Part shown: piece after piece, positions 42,563 to 50,473 of the stretch
Layout: each line of letters starts with the position of its first letter
How positions within the stretch are numbered: position 1 is the stretch's first letter
Source of the DNA: Blastomonas natatoria
GTDB lineage: Bacteria > Pseudomonadota > Alphaproteobacteria > Sphingomonadales > Sphingomonadaceae
NCBI RefSeq assembly: GCF_003201955.1
Contig: NZ_QJJM01000001.1
Location: 186,001-250,000 of the forward strand
Length of the DNA: 64,000 nt
Direction: 5' to 3'
Notes under the pieces: model-generated
What the model saw: only the letters and a program-made list of their open reading frames with translations
What the model was told of the DNA's origin: nothing
Database searches by the model: none
Position numbers and translations under genes: made by a program

Positions 42563-43557
42563 GCATGCGTCGCCATTTCAGACCGTCGGAACGCGGCATC
42601 GCGCTGTTGAGCGTCCTGCTGCTTGTCGCCGTGATGGCCATCGTCACCACGCTGATACTGGACCGCGTGAACCTGGCGGTGCGCTTGGCTGCCAATGCGG
42701 ATGCGGGCGACCGCGCGCGCTTTGCTGCTCTGGGGGCAGAGCAGTTTGCTGCACGCGAGATCAAGCGCCAGCTTGACCGGAGCCCTGCGCGCACCGTCAA
42801 TGCCGGTGGCTGGATCGGCCAGCCCAACATCCTTCCGATCGACGACGGTTCGGGGGCAATCGTGACGGCAACGGTCAGCGATGGCGGCAATTGCTTCAAT
42901 CTCAACTCGGTAGTCGAGGGCAAGCCCGGCGATCTCGCCGCGCGCCCCGTGGGCATTGGCCAGTTTGCCGGGCTGATGCAGGCACTGGGCATCGGATCGG
43001 ATGAGGCGCGCGGTCTGGCCGATGCGCTCGCCGACTGGATCGATACCGACCAGTCGGCGCTGCCTGCCGGAGCCGAGGACCAATTCTATCTGCAACTGGA
43101 CCAGCCATATCGAACAGGGGCACAGCTGCTGACCGACAAGGGCGAGATCCAGGCGCTGCGCGGGATGACCCCCCAGATCTTTGCGCGGCTTGAGCCCTGG
43201 ATCTGCACGCTGCCCGATGCGGTTCTCTCGCCGATCAACGTCAATACGCTTCTGCCCGAACAGGCACCGCTGATCATGATGCTGGCCCCCGGCAAGATCC
43301 CGCTCGATCGGGCGCGCGGCCTGATCGCGCAACGCCCGGCGCTGGGCTATGCCCGGATTGCCGATTTCTGGCGGCCATTGGCACTGCAGTCGCAGACTTT
43401 CGGGCCTGAGATCGAATCGCAGCCGCAGATCGTCACGCGCTGGTTCGAGCTCGATCTGGTCATCCAGCAGGGGGAGAGTCGCTGGCGGCAGACGAGCCTC
43501 GTCGATGCGCAACTCACCCCAGCCCGCATCATCAGCCGCCGCATCGGCGAACCCTGA
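42559..43557 (+). CDS. gspK: Type II secretion minor pseudopilin GspK
   Basis: The 332-residue protein has the pseudopilin motif RG|IALLSVLLLVAVMAIVTTLIL, which lacks E5 as expected for GspK (the tip subunit). The large domain has CFNLNSVVEG, ALADWIDTD and later INVNTLLPEQAPLI and PRALGYA-like blocks. It completes gspI-J-K, each overlapping by 4 nt. No gspL or gspM follows; the tRNA-His gene is next, so the rest of the secretion system must be elsewhere. Confidence 0.9.
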   Translation: MSMRRHFRPSERGIALLSVLLLVAVMAIVTTLILDRVNLAVRLAANADAGDRARFAALGAEQFAAREIKRQLDRSPARTVNAGGWIGQPNILPIDDGSGAIVTATVSDGGNCFNLNSVVEGKPGDLAARPVGIGQFAGLMQALGIGSDEARGLADALADWIDTDQSALPAGAEDQFYLQLDQPYRTGAQLLTDKGEIQALRGMTPQIFARLEPWICTLPDAVLSPINVNTLLPEQAPLIMMLAPGKIPLDRARGLIAQRPALGYARIADFWRPLALQSQTFGPEIESQPQIVTRWFELDLVIQQGESRWRQTSLVDAQLTPARIISRRIGEP

Positions 43558-43718
43558 TCGCGCCTGACTAATTAAATTTCATCAAAGAGCTTTTTTGCCG
43601 CATTTTCCCTTGCATTGAAGGGGTGGTTTGTAAGATAGCGACCGCCTTGATTTCGTCGCTTGACGATCCCGCCCGCGCGCCCCTAAGGGACGCCTCCGCG
43701 TGGCGTAAGCAGTGTGTG

Positions 43719-43795
43719 GCGACCGTAGCTCAGTTGGTTAGAGCGCCGGTTTGTGGTACCGGAGGTCGTGGGTTCGAACCCCATCGGTCGCCCCA
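43719..43795 (+). tRNA. tRNA-His(GUG)
   Basis: A full cloverleaf is visible: acceptor GCGACCG/CGGTCGC with discriminator C73 and a G at -1 (43718), as required for tRNA-His; the anticodon loop TTGTGGT gives GUG; the T arm contains GTGGGTTCGAACCCCAT; CCA is encoded. Confidence 0.96.
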
Positions 43796-43861
43796 TCTGC
43801 TCCTGAAATCCTTGCCTTTTTCAAAGGCCAGCCGCGCGACCAGCCTTGGAGAGACGGGCGC

Positions 43862-44929
43862 GTGCAAAGCTATTGGGATCTGCCGGACTTCGACGAGCAT
43901 GAGGCCGTGCAATATGTGCACGACCGCGCCTCGGGGCTTTCGGCGATCATCGCGATTCATTCGACCAAGCTGGGCCCGGCAGGCGGCGGCACGCGCTTCT
44001 GGCATTATGCCGACAAGGGCCGCGCCATCACCGATGCGCTGCGCCTGTCGCGCGGCATGAGCTACAAGAACGCCATGGCCGGCCTGCCGATGGGCGGCGG
44101 CAAGGCGGTGATCCTCGCTGATGCCGACAACCGCAAGACCTCCGAAATGCTCGCCGCGTTCGGCGATGCGATCGAGGCGCTGGGCGGCCGCTACGTTACG
44201 GCCGAGGATATCGGCATGTCCGATGCGGACATGGTCGCTATCTCGCAACGGACAAAGTTTGTATCCGGACTGCCCGTGCAGGATGCAGGCTCGGCCGGAG
44301 GCGATCCCGGGCCGTTCACTGCCAAGGGCATTTTCCTCGGCGTCAAGGCCGCGGTCGCGTTCAAGCTGGGTACTGACCGGCTCAAGGACGTGCGCATTGC
44401 TGTGCAGGGTACCGGCAGCGTTGGTGGCGGCCTTGCCCGTTTGCTGGCAGCCGAAGGCGCGAAGCTGACACTGGCCGATGTGAACGCCGATCGCGCGCAG
44501 AGGCTTGCCGATGAACTGGGTGCCGAAACCGTGAGCGCCGAGAAGATCATGCAGGTCGAGGCGGACGTGTTCAGCCCCAACGCGCTGGGCGCGATCCTCG
44601 ATTCGGAAAGCATCGAGAAGCTGAATGTCGGCATCGTTGCCGGCGGCGCGAATAACCAGCTTGCCCGGCCGCACCATGGCGACATGCTGATCGACCGCGG
44701 CATCCTCTATGCACCCGATTATGTGATCAACGCTGGCGGCATCATCTCGGTCGCGCTCGAGTATTTCGCGCAGGCCGAAGGCCGCACCGCTCAGGTCGAG
44801 GAGGTGCATGCCCGGCTGACTGGAATTCCGCAGCGCCTGACCGGCATCTGGCAGGAGAGCCGCACAAGCGGCGAATCGCCCGCCACCGTCGCCGACCGGA
44901 TGGCACAGAAGCTGATCGGGCGGGGTTGA
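43862..44929 (+). CDS. Glu/Leu/Phe/Val-type amino-acid dehydrogenase
   Basis: The 355-residue protein has the dimer-type leucine/phenylalanine dehydrogenase layout. LGPAGGGTRFW, GMSYKNAMAGLPMGGGKAVI (with catalytic Lys residues) and YVTAEDIGMS lie in the substrate domain; VQGTGSVGGGLA and the acidic LADVNAD are in the NAD domain. The late NVGIVAGGANNQLA and INAGGIISVALEY are also typical. It interconverts branched-chain or aromatic amino acids and 2-oxoacids. The start is GTG at 43862 with GGAGAG upstream; the longer frame runs into the tRNA-His gene and cannot be coding. Exact substrate uncertain. Confidence 0.9.
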   Translation: MQSYWDLPDFDEHEAVQYVHDRASGLSAIIAIHSTKLGPAGGGTRFWHYADKGRAITDALRLSRGMSYKNAMAGLPMGGGKAVILADADNRKTSEMLAAFGDAIEALGGRYVTAEDIGMSDADMVAISQRTKFVSGLPVQDAGSAGGDPGPFTAKGIFLGVKAAVAFKLGTDRLKDVRIAVQGTGSVGGGLARLLAAEGAKLTLADVNADRAQRLADELGAETVSAEKIMQVEADVFSPNALGAILDSESIEKLNVGIVAGGANNQLARPHHGDMLIDRGILYAPDYVINAGGIISVALEYFAQAEGRTAQVEEVHARLTGIPQRLTGIWQESRTSGESPATVADRMAQKLIGRG

Positions 44930-44950
44930 AGTCCAATAGCTTTCGGGTTT

Positions 44951-45037
44951 CTCGTCACTCCCGCGAACGCGGGAATCCCGCTGTGTGGCTCTGAGTTGGC
45001 GAAGAAGCGGGACCCCCGCGTTCGCGGGAGTGACGAG
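44951..45037. repeat. Near-perfect intergenic palindromic repeat
   Basis: The left arm (44951-44982, CTCGTCACTCCCGCGAACGC...) and the right arm (45006-45037, ...GCGTTCGCGGGAGTGACGAG) are inverted copies about 32 nt long around a 23-nt centre. It is the cleanest example in this window of the element also found at 17722-17800. It lies between the dehydrogenase and ccmC. Confidence 0.82.
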
Positions 45038-45160
45038 CAAAGGCCCATTAGCATCCTCCCCCCATCCGCACGCAAATTTCCTTGAGGCCGCAGCAGCATC
45101 GTGGCAACAAGGGCCGACGCCGATATGCCTCGGCGGTAGAAAGCTGACGCACTTTTGCTC

Positions 45161-45892
45161 ATGCACGGTTTTGCCAATCCCACGCGGTTCCTGTCCATCG
45201 CCCGGCCGTTGACATCGGCGTTCATGGTCACGGGCCTTATCATGGTCGCGATCGCGCTGTTTCTGGGCGTGTTCAACGCGCCCGCCGACCGCTTGATGGG
45301 TGATACCGTCCGCATCCTGTACATTCATGTGCCTGCGGCCTGGCTGGGCATGGCAGGCTGGACAAGCATCGCCATTGCCAGTCTCGTGGAACTTGTCTGG
45401 CGACATCCGCTTGCCGGAATCGCTGCGCGCGCCTCGGCGCTGCCCGGGGCGTTTTTCTGCGCGCTGTGCCTGGCCACCGGATCGATCTGGGCCCGGCCGA
45501 CCTGGGGAACCTGGTGGGTCTGGGACGGAAGGCTGACCTCGATGCTGGTCCTGTTCTTCCTTTATCTGGGCTATATGGCGCTTGCCGATGCCAGCCAGAA
45601 GGACGCTGCGGCAGGGCGGGGCGGTGCGTCGCGCGTCGCGGCGATCTTCGGGCTGGTGGGCGCGGTCAACGTGCCGATCATCAACCGTTCGGTGGTGTGG
45701 TGGAACAGCCTGCATCAGCCGGCGAGCATCTCGATCGGCAAGTCGGCGATCGATCCCGCCTTTCTGTGGCCGCTCGGCATTGCCGTGATCGGTTTCTCGC
45801 TTATCTTCGGTGCGATCGTGCTGATGCGGATGCGGACATTGCTCGCCGACATCCGGATCGAGGCACGCATGCGGAGGCTGGCAGCAGCATGA
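45161..45892 (+). CDS. ccmC: Heme exporter protein CcmC
   Basis: The 243-residue protein has six membrane helices and the tryptophan-rich WGTWWVWDGRLTSML motif that, with flanking His residues (IHVPAAW, SLHQP), handles heme for CcmE loading. The start at 45161 is the ATG with the family's length. ccmA and ccmB are not adjacent; ccmD follows with 4 nt overlap. Confidence 0.94.
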   Translation: MHGFANPTRFLSIARPLTSAFMVTGLIMVAIALFLGVFNAPADRLMGDTVRILYIHVPAAWLGMAGWTSIAIASLVELVWRHPLAGIAARASALPGAFFCALCLATGSIWARPTWGTWWVWDGRLTSMLVLFFLYLGYMALADASQKDAAAGRGGASRVAAIFGLVGAVNVPIINRSVVWWNSLHQPASISIGKSAIDPAFLWPLGIAVIGFSLIFGAIVLMRMRTLLADIRIEARMRRLAAA

Positions 45893-46017
45893 CCCAGTGG
45901 CATTACGTGATCCTGGCCTATGGGCTGGGGATTGCCGGAACAGCCGGACTGATCAGCTATTGCTGGATGGCGCTGAAGCGTGCCGAAGCGCGGCTGGATG
46001 CGCTCAAGCGCAAGTGA
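45889..46017 (+). CDS. ccmD: Heme exporter protein CcmD
   Basis: The 42-residue protein has one membrane helix (about 6-29) and a basic tail (KRAEARLDALKRK), the form of CcmD, which helps release holo-CcmE from CcmABC. It overlaps the ccmC stop and is followed by ccmE after 16 nt. Confidence 0.88.
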   Translation: MTQWHYVILAYGLGIAGTAGLISYCWMALKRAEARLDALKRK

Positions 46018-46033
46018 ACCGGATACACACCCC

Positions 46034-46486
46034 ATGAAAGCCAAGCACCAGCGTCTCGTCCTGATCTGCATCGCCCTGGTCGGCCTGGTGGCTGCCGGGC
46101 TGATTGCCGCCTATGCGCTGCGCGATCAGGCGAGCTATTTCTACACGCCTGGCGACATTGCCGAAAAGGGCGTCGAACCCGGCCAGGCCATTCGGCTGGG
46201 CGGCATGGTGCAAAAGGGTTCGGTCAGGAAACAGGCCGATGGCGTGACGATCGATTTCATTGTCGAAGACGGCAAGGGCACCGTTCCGGTCCGCTTCACC
46301 GGGATCACGCCGGACCTGTTCGTCGAAGGATCGGGCGTGGTGGCAGAGGGCCGGATGGACAAGGCGGGCTTTTTCGTTGCCGACAACCTGCTCGCCAAGC
46401 ATGATGAAAACTACGTGCCGCGCGAGATGCGCGACATGACCAAGGCTGATGTGAAGAAGCTGGGCGGAACGGTGCAGCAGCCATGA
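46034..46486 (+). CDS. ccmE: Cytochrome c maturation heme chaperone CcmE
   Basis: The 150-residue protein has an N-terminal membrane anchor (8-28), the OB-fold beta barrel (QAIRLGGMVQKGS; FIVEDGKGTVPVRFTGITPDLF) and the heme-binding LLAKHDENYVP with H123 and Y127. This is the classical H-x-x-x-Y form. Stop overlaps ccmF by 4 nt. Confidence 0.96.
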   Translation: MKAKHQRLVLICIALVGLVAAGLIAAYALRDQASYFYTPGDIAEKGVEPGQAIRLGGMVQKGSVRKQADGVTIDFIVEDGKGTVPVRFTGITPDLFVEGSGVVAEGRMDKAGFFVADNLLAKHDENYVPREMRDMTKADVKKLGGTVQQP

Positions 46487-48465
46487 TTGCCGAAATCGCG
46501 CTTGCGATCCTGTGGCTTGCCGCCGCGCTGGCCGTCCTGCAGCTGGGGCTCGGCAGCTATGCCCTGACCGCACGCGGCGCTGAATTCCTGCGTGCCGTTC
46601 GGCCAATCGCGGTCGTGCAGGGGCTGCTAGTGGCCACCGCCTTTGCGCTGCTCATTGTCCTGTTTCTGCGGACCGACCTGTCGGTCAAGCTGGTCGCAGC
46701 CAACAGCCACAGCCTGAAGCCGCTGATCTACAAGATTGCGGGCGCCTGGGGCAATCACGAAGGCTCGATGCTGCTCTGGGTGACCGTCATGGGGCTGGCA
46801 GGCGGTTTCGTAGCTTTGCTCGAACGGCGGCTCAACGAGCGCACGATGGTGGCCACGCTGGCCGGCCAGGCTTTCGTGAGCCTGGGCTTCTATGCCTTCA
46901 TGCTGTTCTCCTCGAACCCGTTCGAGCGGCTGAACCCCGCGCCGGTCGAGGGCAACGGCCTCAATCCGCTGCTGCAGGACCCGGGTCTCGCCTTCCATCC
47001 GCCGACGCTCTACATCGGCTATGTCGGGCTTTCGATCGCCTTTTCCTTTGCCGTTGGCGCGCTGATCACGCGCGATGTCGGCCCCGCCTTCGCCCGCGCG
47101 ATGCGGCCCTGGGTGATGGGCGCGTGGATTTTCCTGACGCTCGGCATCACTGCAGGTTCGTGGTGGGCCTATTACGAGCTCGGCTGGGGCGGCTGGTGGT
47201 TCTGGGACCCAGTGGAAAACGCCTCGCTGATGCCCTGGCTCGCGGCGACCGCACTGCTGCATTCGGTGAGCGTTCTGGCGACGCGGGGTGCGCTCAAGGC
47301 CTGGACGGTGATGCTGGCCGTGGTTGCCTTCTCGATGTCGATGGTCGGCACCTTCCTGGTGCGCTCGGGCATCCTGACGAGCGTGCATGCCTTCGCGGTC
47401 GATCCGGAGCGCGGCAGCTTCATCCTGACGCTGCTCGCCATCTATATCGGCGGCGCGCTCGCGCTGTTCGGGCTGCGTGCCTCGACCGTGACGGAAGGCG
47501 CGCGATTCCATTTGTTCAGCCGCGAAGGCTCGCTGGTGATGAACAACGTGCTGCTGGTCGGCATACTGGGCATCGTGCTGATGGGTACGCTCTACCCGCT
47601 GGTAACCGAGGCGTTCGGAACCAAGGTTTCGGTCGGCCCGCCCTATTTCAATCCGGTCAGCGCGATCTTCGTCTTCCCGATGCTGGTCATCATGGCGGCA
47701 GGGCCGCTGATGCGCTGGCGGCAGGACAATGGCCGCAAGCTCGCCAACCTGCTCGCGGTGCCTGCTCTGGTCGCCGCGGCAACGCTGGCGCTGGCGGTGG
47801 TCTTTGCTGGCGATATCGGCGTGCTGCCGCTGCTGGGGCTGGTCTTTGCCGCCGGTCTCGCCGTGGCGAGCCTGTTGCCGCTGTGGAAGCGCAACCTGCG
47901 TAGGACCCCTGCGCATATCTGGGGCATGGTCATCGCGCATTTCGGCATCGCCGTGGCGCTTGCGGGAATGGCCTCGGAAAGCGCGTTCAACACCGAGCGG
48001 CTGGTGGCGAGCGAGATCGGTCAGAGCCACACCGTGGGCCCCTGGACCATCGAATTGCAGGGTGTGCGCCCGATTGCCGGTGCCAACTGGACGGCGCTCG
48101 AGGCGCGGCTGGTCGCACGCTATGGTGACAGCAACGTGCAGACGGTGCTCAATCCGCAGGCGCGCATGTTTGCCTCGCCGCCTACCGCCACCAGCGAGGC
48201 TGCATTGCTGACGCGCTGGAACGGGCAGCTTTATGCGGTGCTGGGCGAAGAGGGCGATGATGGTCGCTGGCAGCTTCGCCTGTGGTGGAAGCCGTTCGTG
48301 CCGCTGATCTGGTATGGTGGCCTGCTCATAGGGCTCGGCGGAGTGCTGTCGCTGGTCGGCCGCACTGCGCGCGACCTGCGCCGCAAGGGGGAGCCCGAGC
48401 TGGAGCCGACAAGCGAACCTGCCGCACCCAGGCCCGCTTCCGGAGGCCAGGAAGCGCTCGCATGA
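46483..48465 (+). CDS. ccmF: Cytochrome c heme lyase subunit CcmF
   Basis: The 660-residue protein has about fifteen membrane helices and the heme-handling motif GGWWFWDPVENASLMPWL, plus NSHSLKPLIYKIAGAWGNHEGSML near the N-terminus. It works with CcmH and CcmI to attach heme to apocytochrome c. The end is followed by ccmG after 13 nt. Confidence 0.97.
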   Translation: MIAEIALAILWLAAALAVLQLGLGSYALTARGAEFLRAVRPIAVVQGLLVATAFALLIVLFLRTDLSVKLVAANSHSLKPLIYKIAGAWGNHEGSMLLWVTVMGLAGGFVALLERRLNERTMVATLAGQAFVSLGFYAFMLFSSNPFERLNPAPVEGNGLNPLLQDPGLAFHPPTLYIGYVGLSIAFSFAVGALITRDVGPAFARAMRPWVMGAWIFLTLGITAGSWWAYYELGWGGWWFWDPVENASLMPWLAATALLHSVSVLATRGALKAWTVMLAVVAFSMSMVGTFLVRSGILTSVHAFAVDPERGSFILTLLAIYIGGALALFGLRASTVTEGARFHLFSREGSLVMNNVLLVGILGIVLMGTLYPLVTEAFGTKVSVGPPYFNPVSAIFVFPMLVIMAAGPLMRWRQDNGRKLANLLAVPALVAAATLALAVVFAGDIGVLPLLGLVFAAGLAVASLLPLWKRNLRRTPAHIWGMVIAHFGIAVALAGMASESAFNTERLVASEIGQSHTVGPWTIELQGVRPIAGANWTALEARLVARYGDSNVQTVLNPQARMFASPPTATSEAALLTRWNGQLYAVLGEEGDDGRWQLRLWWKPFVPLIWYGGLLIGLGGVLSLVGRTARDLRRKGEPELEPTSEPAAPRPASGGQEALA

Positions 48466-48478
48466 AGCTGGTACAGTC

Positions 48479-49006
48479 ATGAAACATTGGGCCATCTGGC
48501 TTCCGCTGGCGCTGTTCGGCCTGCTGTTCGCGGTGTTCGCATCAGGGCTGATTGCGCCCGGCGATCGCACCATCGCATCGCAGATGATCGGCAAGCCGCT
48601 GCCCGATTTCGATCTGCCCCAGGCGGTACCCGATCGTCCAGCGCTCGCCAGGGCGGATTTTACGGGCGGCAAGCCCAAGCTGCTCAATGTTTTCGCCAGC
48701 TGGTGCGTGCCGTGCATTGCCGAGGCCCCGGTCCTGGCCCAGCTGGCCAGGGCAGGCGTGGAGATCGATGGCGTCGCCATCCGTGATCGCACCCCGGACG
48801 TGCAGCAATTCCTGGCGCGTCACGGCAATCCCTATACGCGGATCGGGCGCGACGATGTCAGCAAGATCCAGTTCGATCTCGGCTCTTCGGGCGTGCCCGA
48901 AACGTTCGTGATCAACGGCAAGGGCATCATCACCTATCAGCATATCGGCGAAATCCGCGCCGACCAGGTGCCGATGATCCTGCAGAAGCTGAAGGAAGCG
49001 CAGTGA
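48479..49006 (+). CDS. ccmG: Thiol:disulfide interchange protein CcmG/DsbE
   Basis: The 175-residue protein has a membrane anchor (7-27) and a thioredoxin fold with the active site WCVPC (75-79) and the family GVPETFVINGKG segment. It keeps apocytochrome c cysteines reduced for heme attachment. A palindromic repeat block follows before ccmH. Confidence 0.94.
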   Translation: MKHWAIWLPLALFGLLFAVFASGLIAPGDRTIASQMIGKPLPDFDLPQAVPDRPALARADFTGGKPKLLNVFASWCVPCIAEAPVLAQLARAGVEIDGVAIRDRTPDVQQFLARHGNPYTRIGRDDVSKIQFDLGSSGVPETFVINGKGIITYQHIGEIRADQVPMILQKLKEAQ

Positions 49007-49029
49007 TGGCAAGGCCGGACTGCGCCCAA

Positions 49030-49205
49030 CCCCCGTTTATCCCGAGCCCTTCGACGCCGCCTGTCGGCGTCGCTCAGGATAAACTTCAGCCTTTGGCTGA
49101 AGTCGAGGGACGTGATCGCAACCCTCTTCGCATACGTCCCTCGACTTCTCGGCAAAGCCGAGAAGTTTATCCCGAGCGGCTGCCTTGGCAGCCAGCCGAG
49201 GGGCT
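49030..49205. repeat. Palindromic repeats inside the ccm operon
   Basis: Several hairpin-forming units lie between ccmG and ccmH: GAGCCCTTCGACGCCGCC and GGCGTCGCTCAGGATAAAC, an inverted CTTCAGCC/GGCTGAAG pair, CTTCTCGGC/GCCGAGAAG, and GCTGCC/GGCAGC. The CCTTCGA and CTCAGGATAAACTTC parts match the sphingomonad-type dispersed repeat at 14719-14812. Confidence 0.65.
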
Positions 49206-49215
49206 CGGGAACTCG

Positions 49216-49638
49216 GTGAGGTGGTTAGCCTTCCTCCTGCTCGCTATGTTCGCCGTGCCGGCAGCAGCCCAAGATTCCCTGCCACCCGCGCCCTACGCCT
49301 ACAGGCAGCTGGAGGACCCTGCGAAGGAAAAGGCCGCGCAGGACCTGATGCTGACGCTGCGCTGCCTGACCTGCCAGAGTCAGTCGATCGCCGATTCCGA
49401 TGCGGCCATGGCAGGCGATATGCGCCATCAGGTGCGCGAGCGGATCGCCAAGGGCGAGGATCCGGAGGCAATTCGGGCCTGGCTGATCGAACGCTATGGC
49501 GACTGGGTCTCCTATGAGCCGCGCGTGACGACGATCACCTGGCCGCTGTTCGCCGCGCCGATCGTGCTGCTGCTGCTCGCCGGCGTTATCGTGCGCAAGC
49601 GTTTCACCCGCGCCAAGGCGCAAGGAGACAAGATCTGA
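49216..49638 (+). CDS. ccmH: Cytochrome c maturation protein CcmH
   Basis: The 140-residue protein begins with a signal-like helix (VRWLAFLLLAMFAVPAAAQ), has the redox motif LRCLTCQSQSI with C50 and C53, and a C-terminal membrane helix (about 115-132). GTG at 49216 is chosen because the frame upstream is repeat DNA. CcmH helps reduce and hold apocytochrome c. The ccmI ATG overlaps its stop by one base. Confidence 0.92.
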   Translation: MRWLAFLLLAMFAVPAAAQDSLPPAPYAYRQLEDPAKEKAAQDLMLTLRCLTCQSQSIADSDAAMAGDMRHQVRERIAKGEDPEAIRAWLIERYGDWVSYEPRVTTITWPLFAAPIVLLLLAGVIVRKRFTRAKAQGDKI

Positions 49639-50339
49639 TGGCCTGGATCGTCGTGGGCTTGCTGGCAGCGCTGATCATGGTCGGCCTCATCTGGCTCGGC
49701 AAGATGCCGCGCAAGGCCTGGGAACTGGCCGGGGCTGCGCTGTTCATCGGCATTGCCGGCTATGCCTGGCAGGGCCAGCCCTCGCTCGCCGGATCGCCCA
49801 AGGAGCCCGTCGAGAAGCTCGGCATGTTCGACGAGGACCTCGCCAAGCAGCGCGACGAGATGGGCGGCAATTTCGGTGATGCCCGCGCCTGGCTGGTGCT
49901 GGCCGACGCGCAGAGCCGCCAGGGCAAGTTCGCGACCGCCGCGACCGCGCTCAGCAAGGGGCTCGAGACTTTTCCCGAGGACCCCGACTTGTGGGTCGCG
50001 CTCGGCAATGCGCTGGTCGGGCACAGCAACGGCCTGCTCACGCCTGCCTCGCAATATGCCTATCAGAAGGCTGCGTCGCTCTCCCCCGATCATCCGGCAC
50101 CGCCCTTTTTCCTGGGCCTTGCGCTGGCGACCTCTGGTCAACTGCAGCAGGCACGGAGCATCTGGGCCGAGCTGCTGGAGCGGTCACCAGCCGATGCCGA
50201 ATGGCGGGAAGACCTGACCGGACGACTCGCCAGGCTTGATGCATTGATCGCGCAACAGAGCGGGGCGCCTGCTCCGGGCATGCCCGGATCGGTTCCGCCT
50301 GTCGCCGAACCAGTGCAACCCTCTGAAAACAAGCCATAA
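49638..50339 (+). CDS. ccmI: Cytochrome c maturation TPR protein CcmI
   Basis: The 233-residue protein has two N-terminal membrane helices (about 3-18 and 26-46) and a TPR-rich soluble domain (ARAWLVLADAQSRQGKFATAATALSKGLETFPEDPDLWVALGNALVG). It is the shorter CcmI form that binds apocytochrome c tails. It is the last gene of ccmC-I. Confidence 0.88.
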   Translation: MAWIVVGLLAALIMVGLIWLGKMPRKAWELAGAALFIGIAGYAWQGQPSLAGSPKEPVEKLGMFDEDLAKQRDEMGGNFGDARAWLVLADAQSRQGKFATAATALSKGLETFPEDPDLWVALGNALVGHSNGLLTPASQYAYQKAASLSPDHPAPPFFLGLALATSGQLQQARSIWAELLERSPADAEWREDLTGRLARLDALIAQQSGAPAPGMPGSVPPVAEPVQPSENKP

Positions 50340-50473
50340 TCGCGATTTTGCGATTTTATTGCACCGCATCATGCACCATGCTAATCCGCCAGCCATTGCC
50401 CGAGGGGCGATAGGCGAAAGGGGACGATGAGCGCTGTTCGATCGCAAGGTCCGCAGCGCCCGCATATTGCCCG

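Noticed and set aside
43751-43861. N-terminal extension of the amino-acid dehydrogenase
   Set aside because: The extension would be coded by the tRNA-His gene, and GTG 43862 with GGAGAG gives the family start.
44951-45037. A CRISPR array
   Set aside because: It is a single inverted repeat, not direct repeats with regular spacers; no cas genes lie nearby.
46627-48792. A 721-codon minus-strand open frame
   Set aside because: It lies opposite ccmF and is His/Gln/Arg-rich without a recognisable fold.
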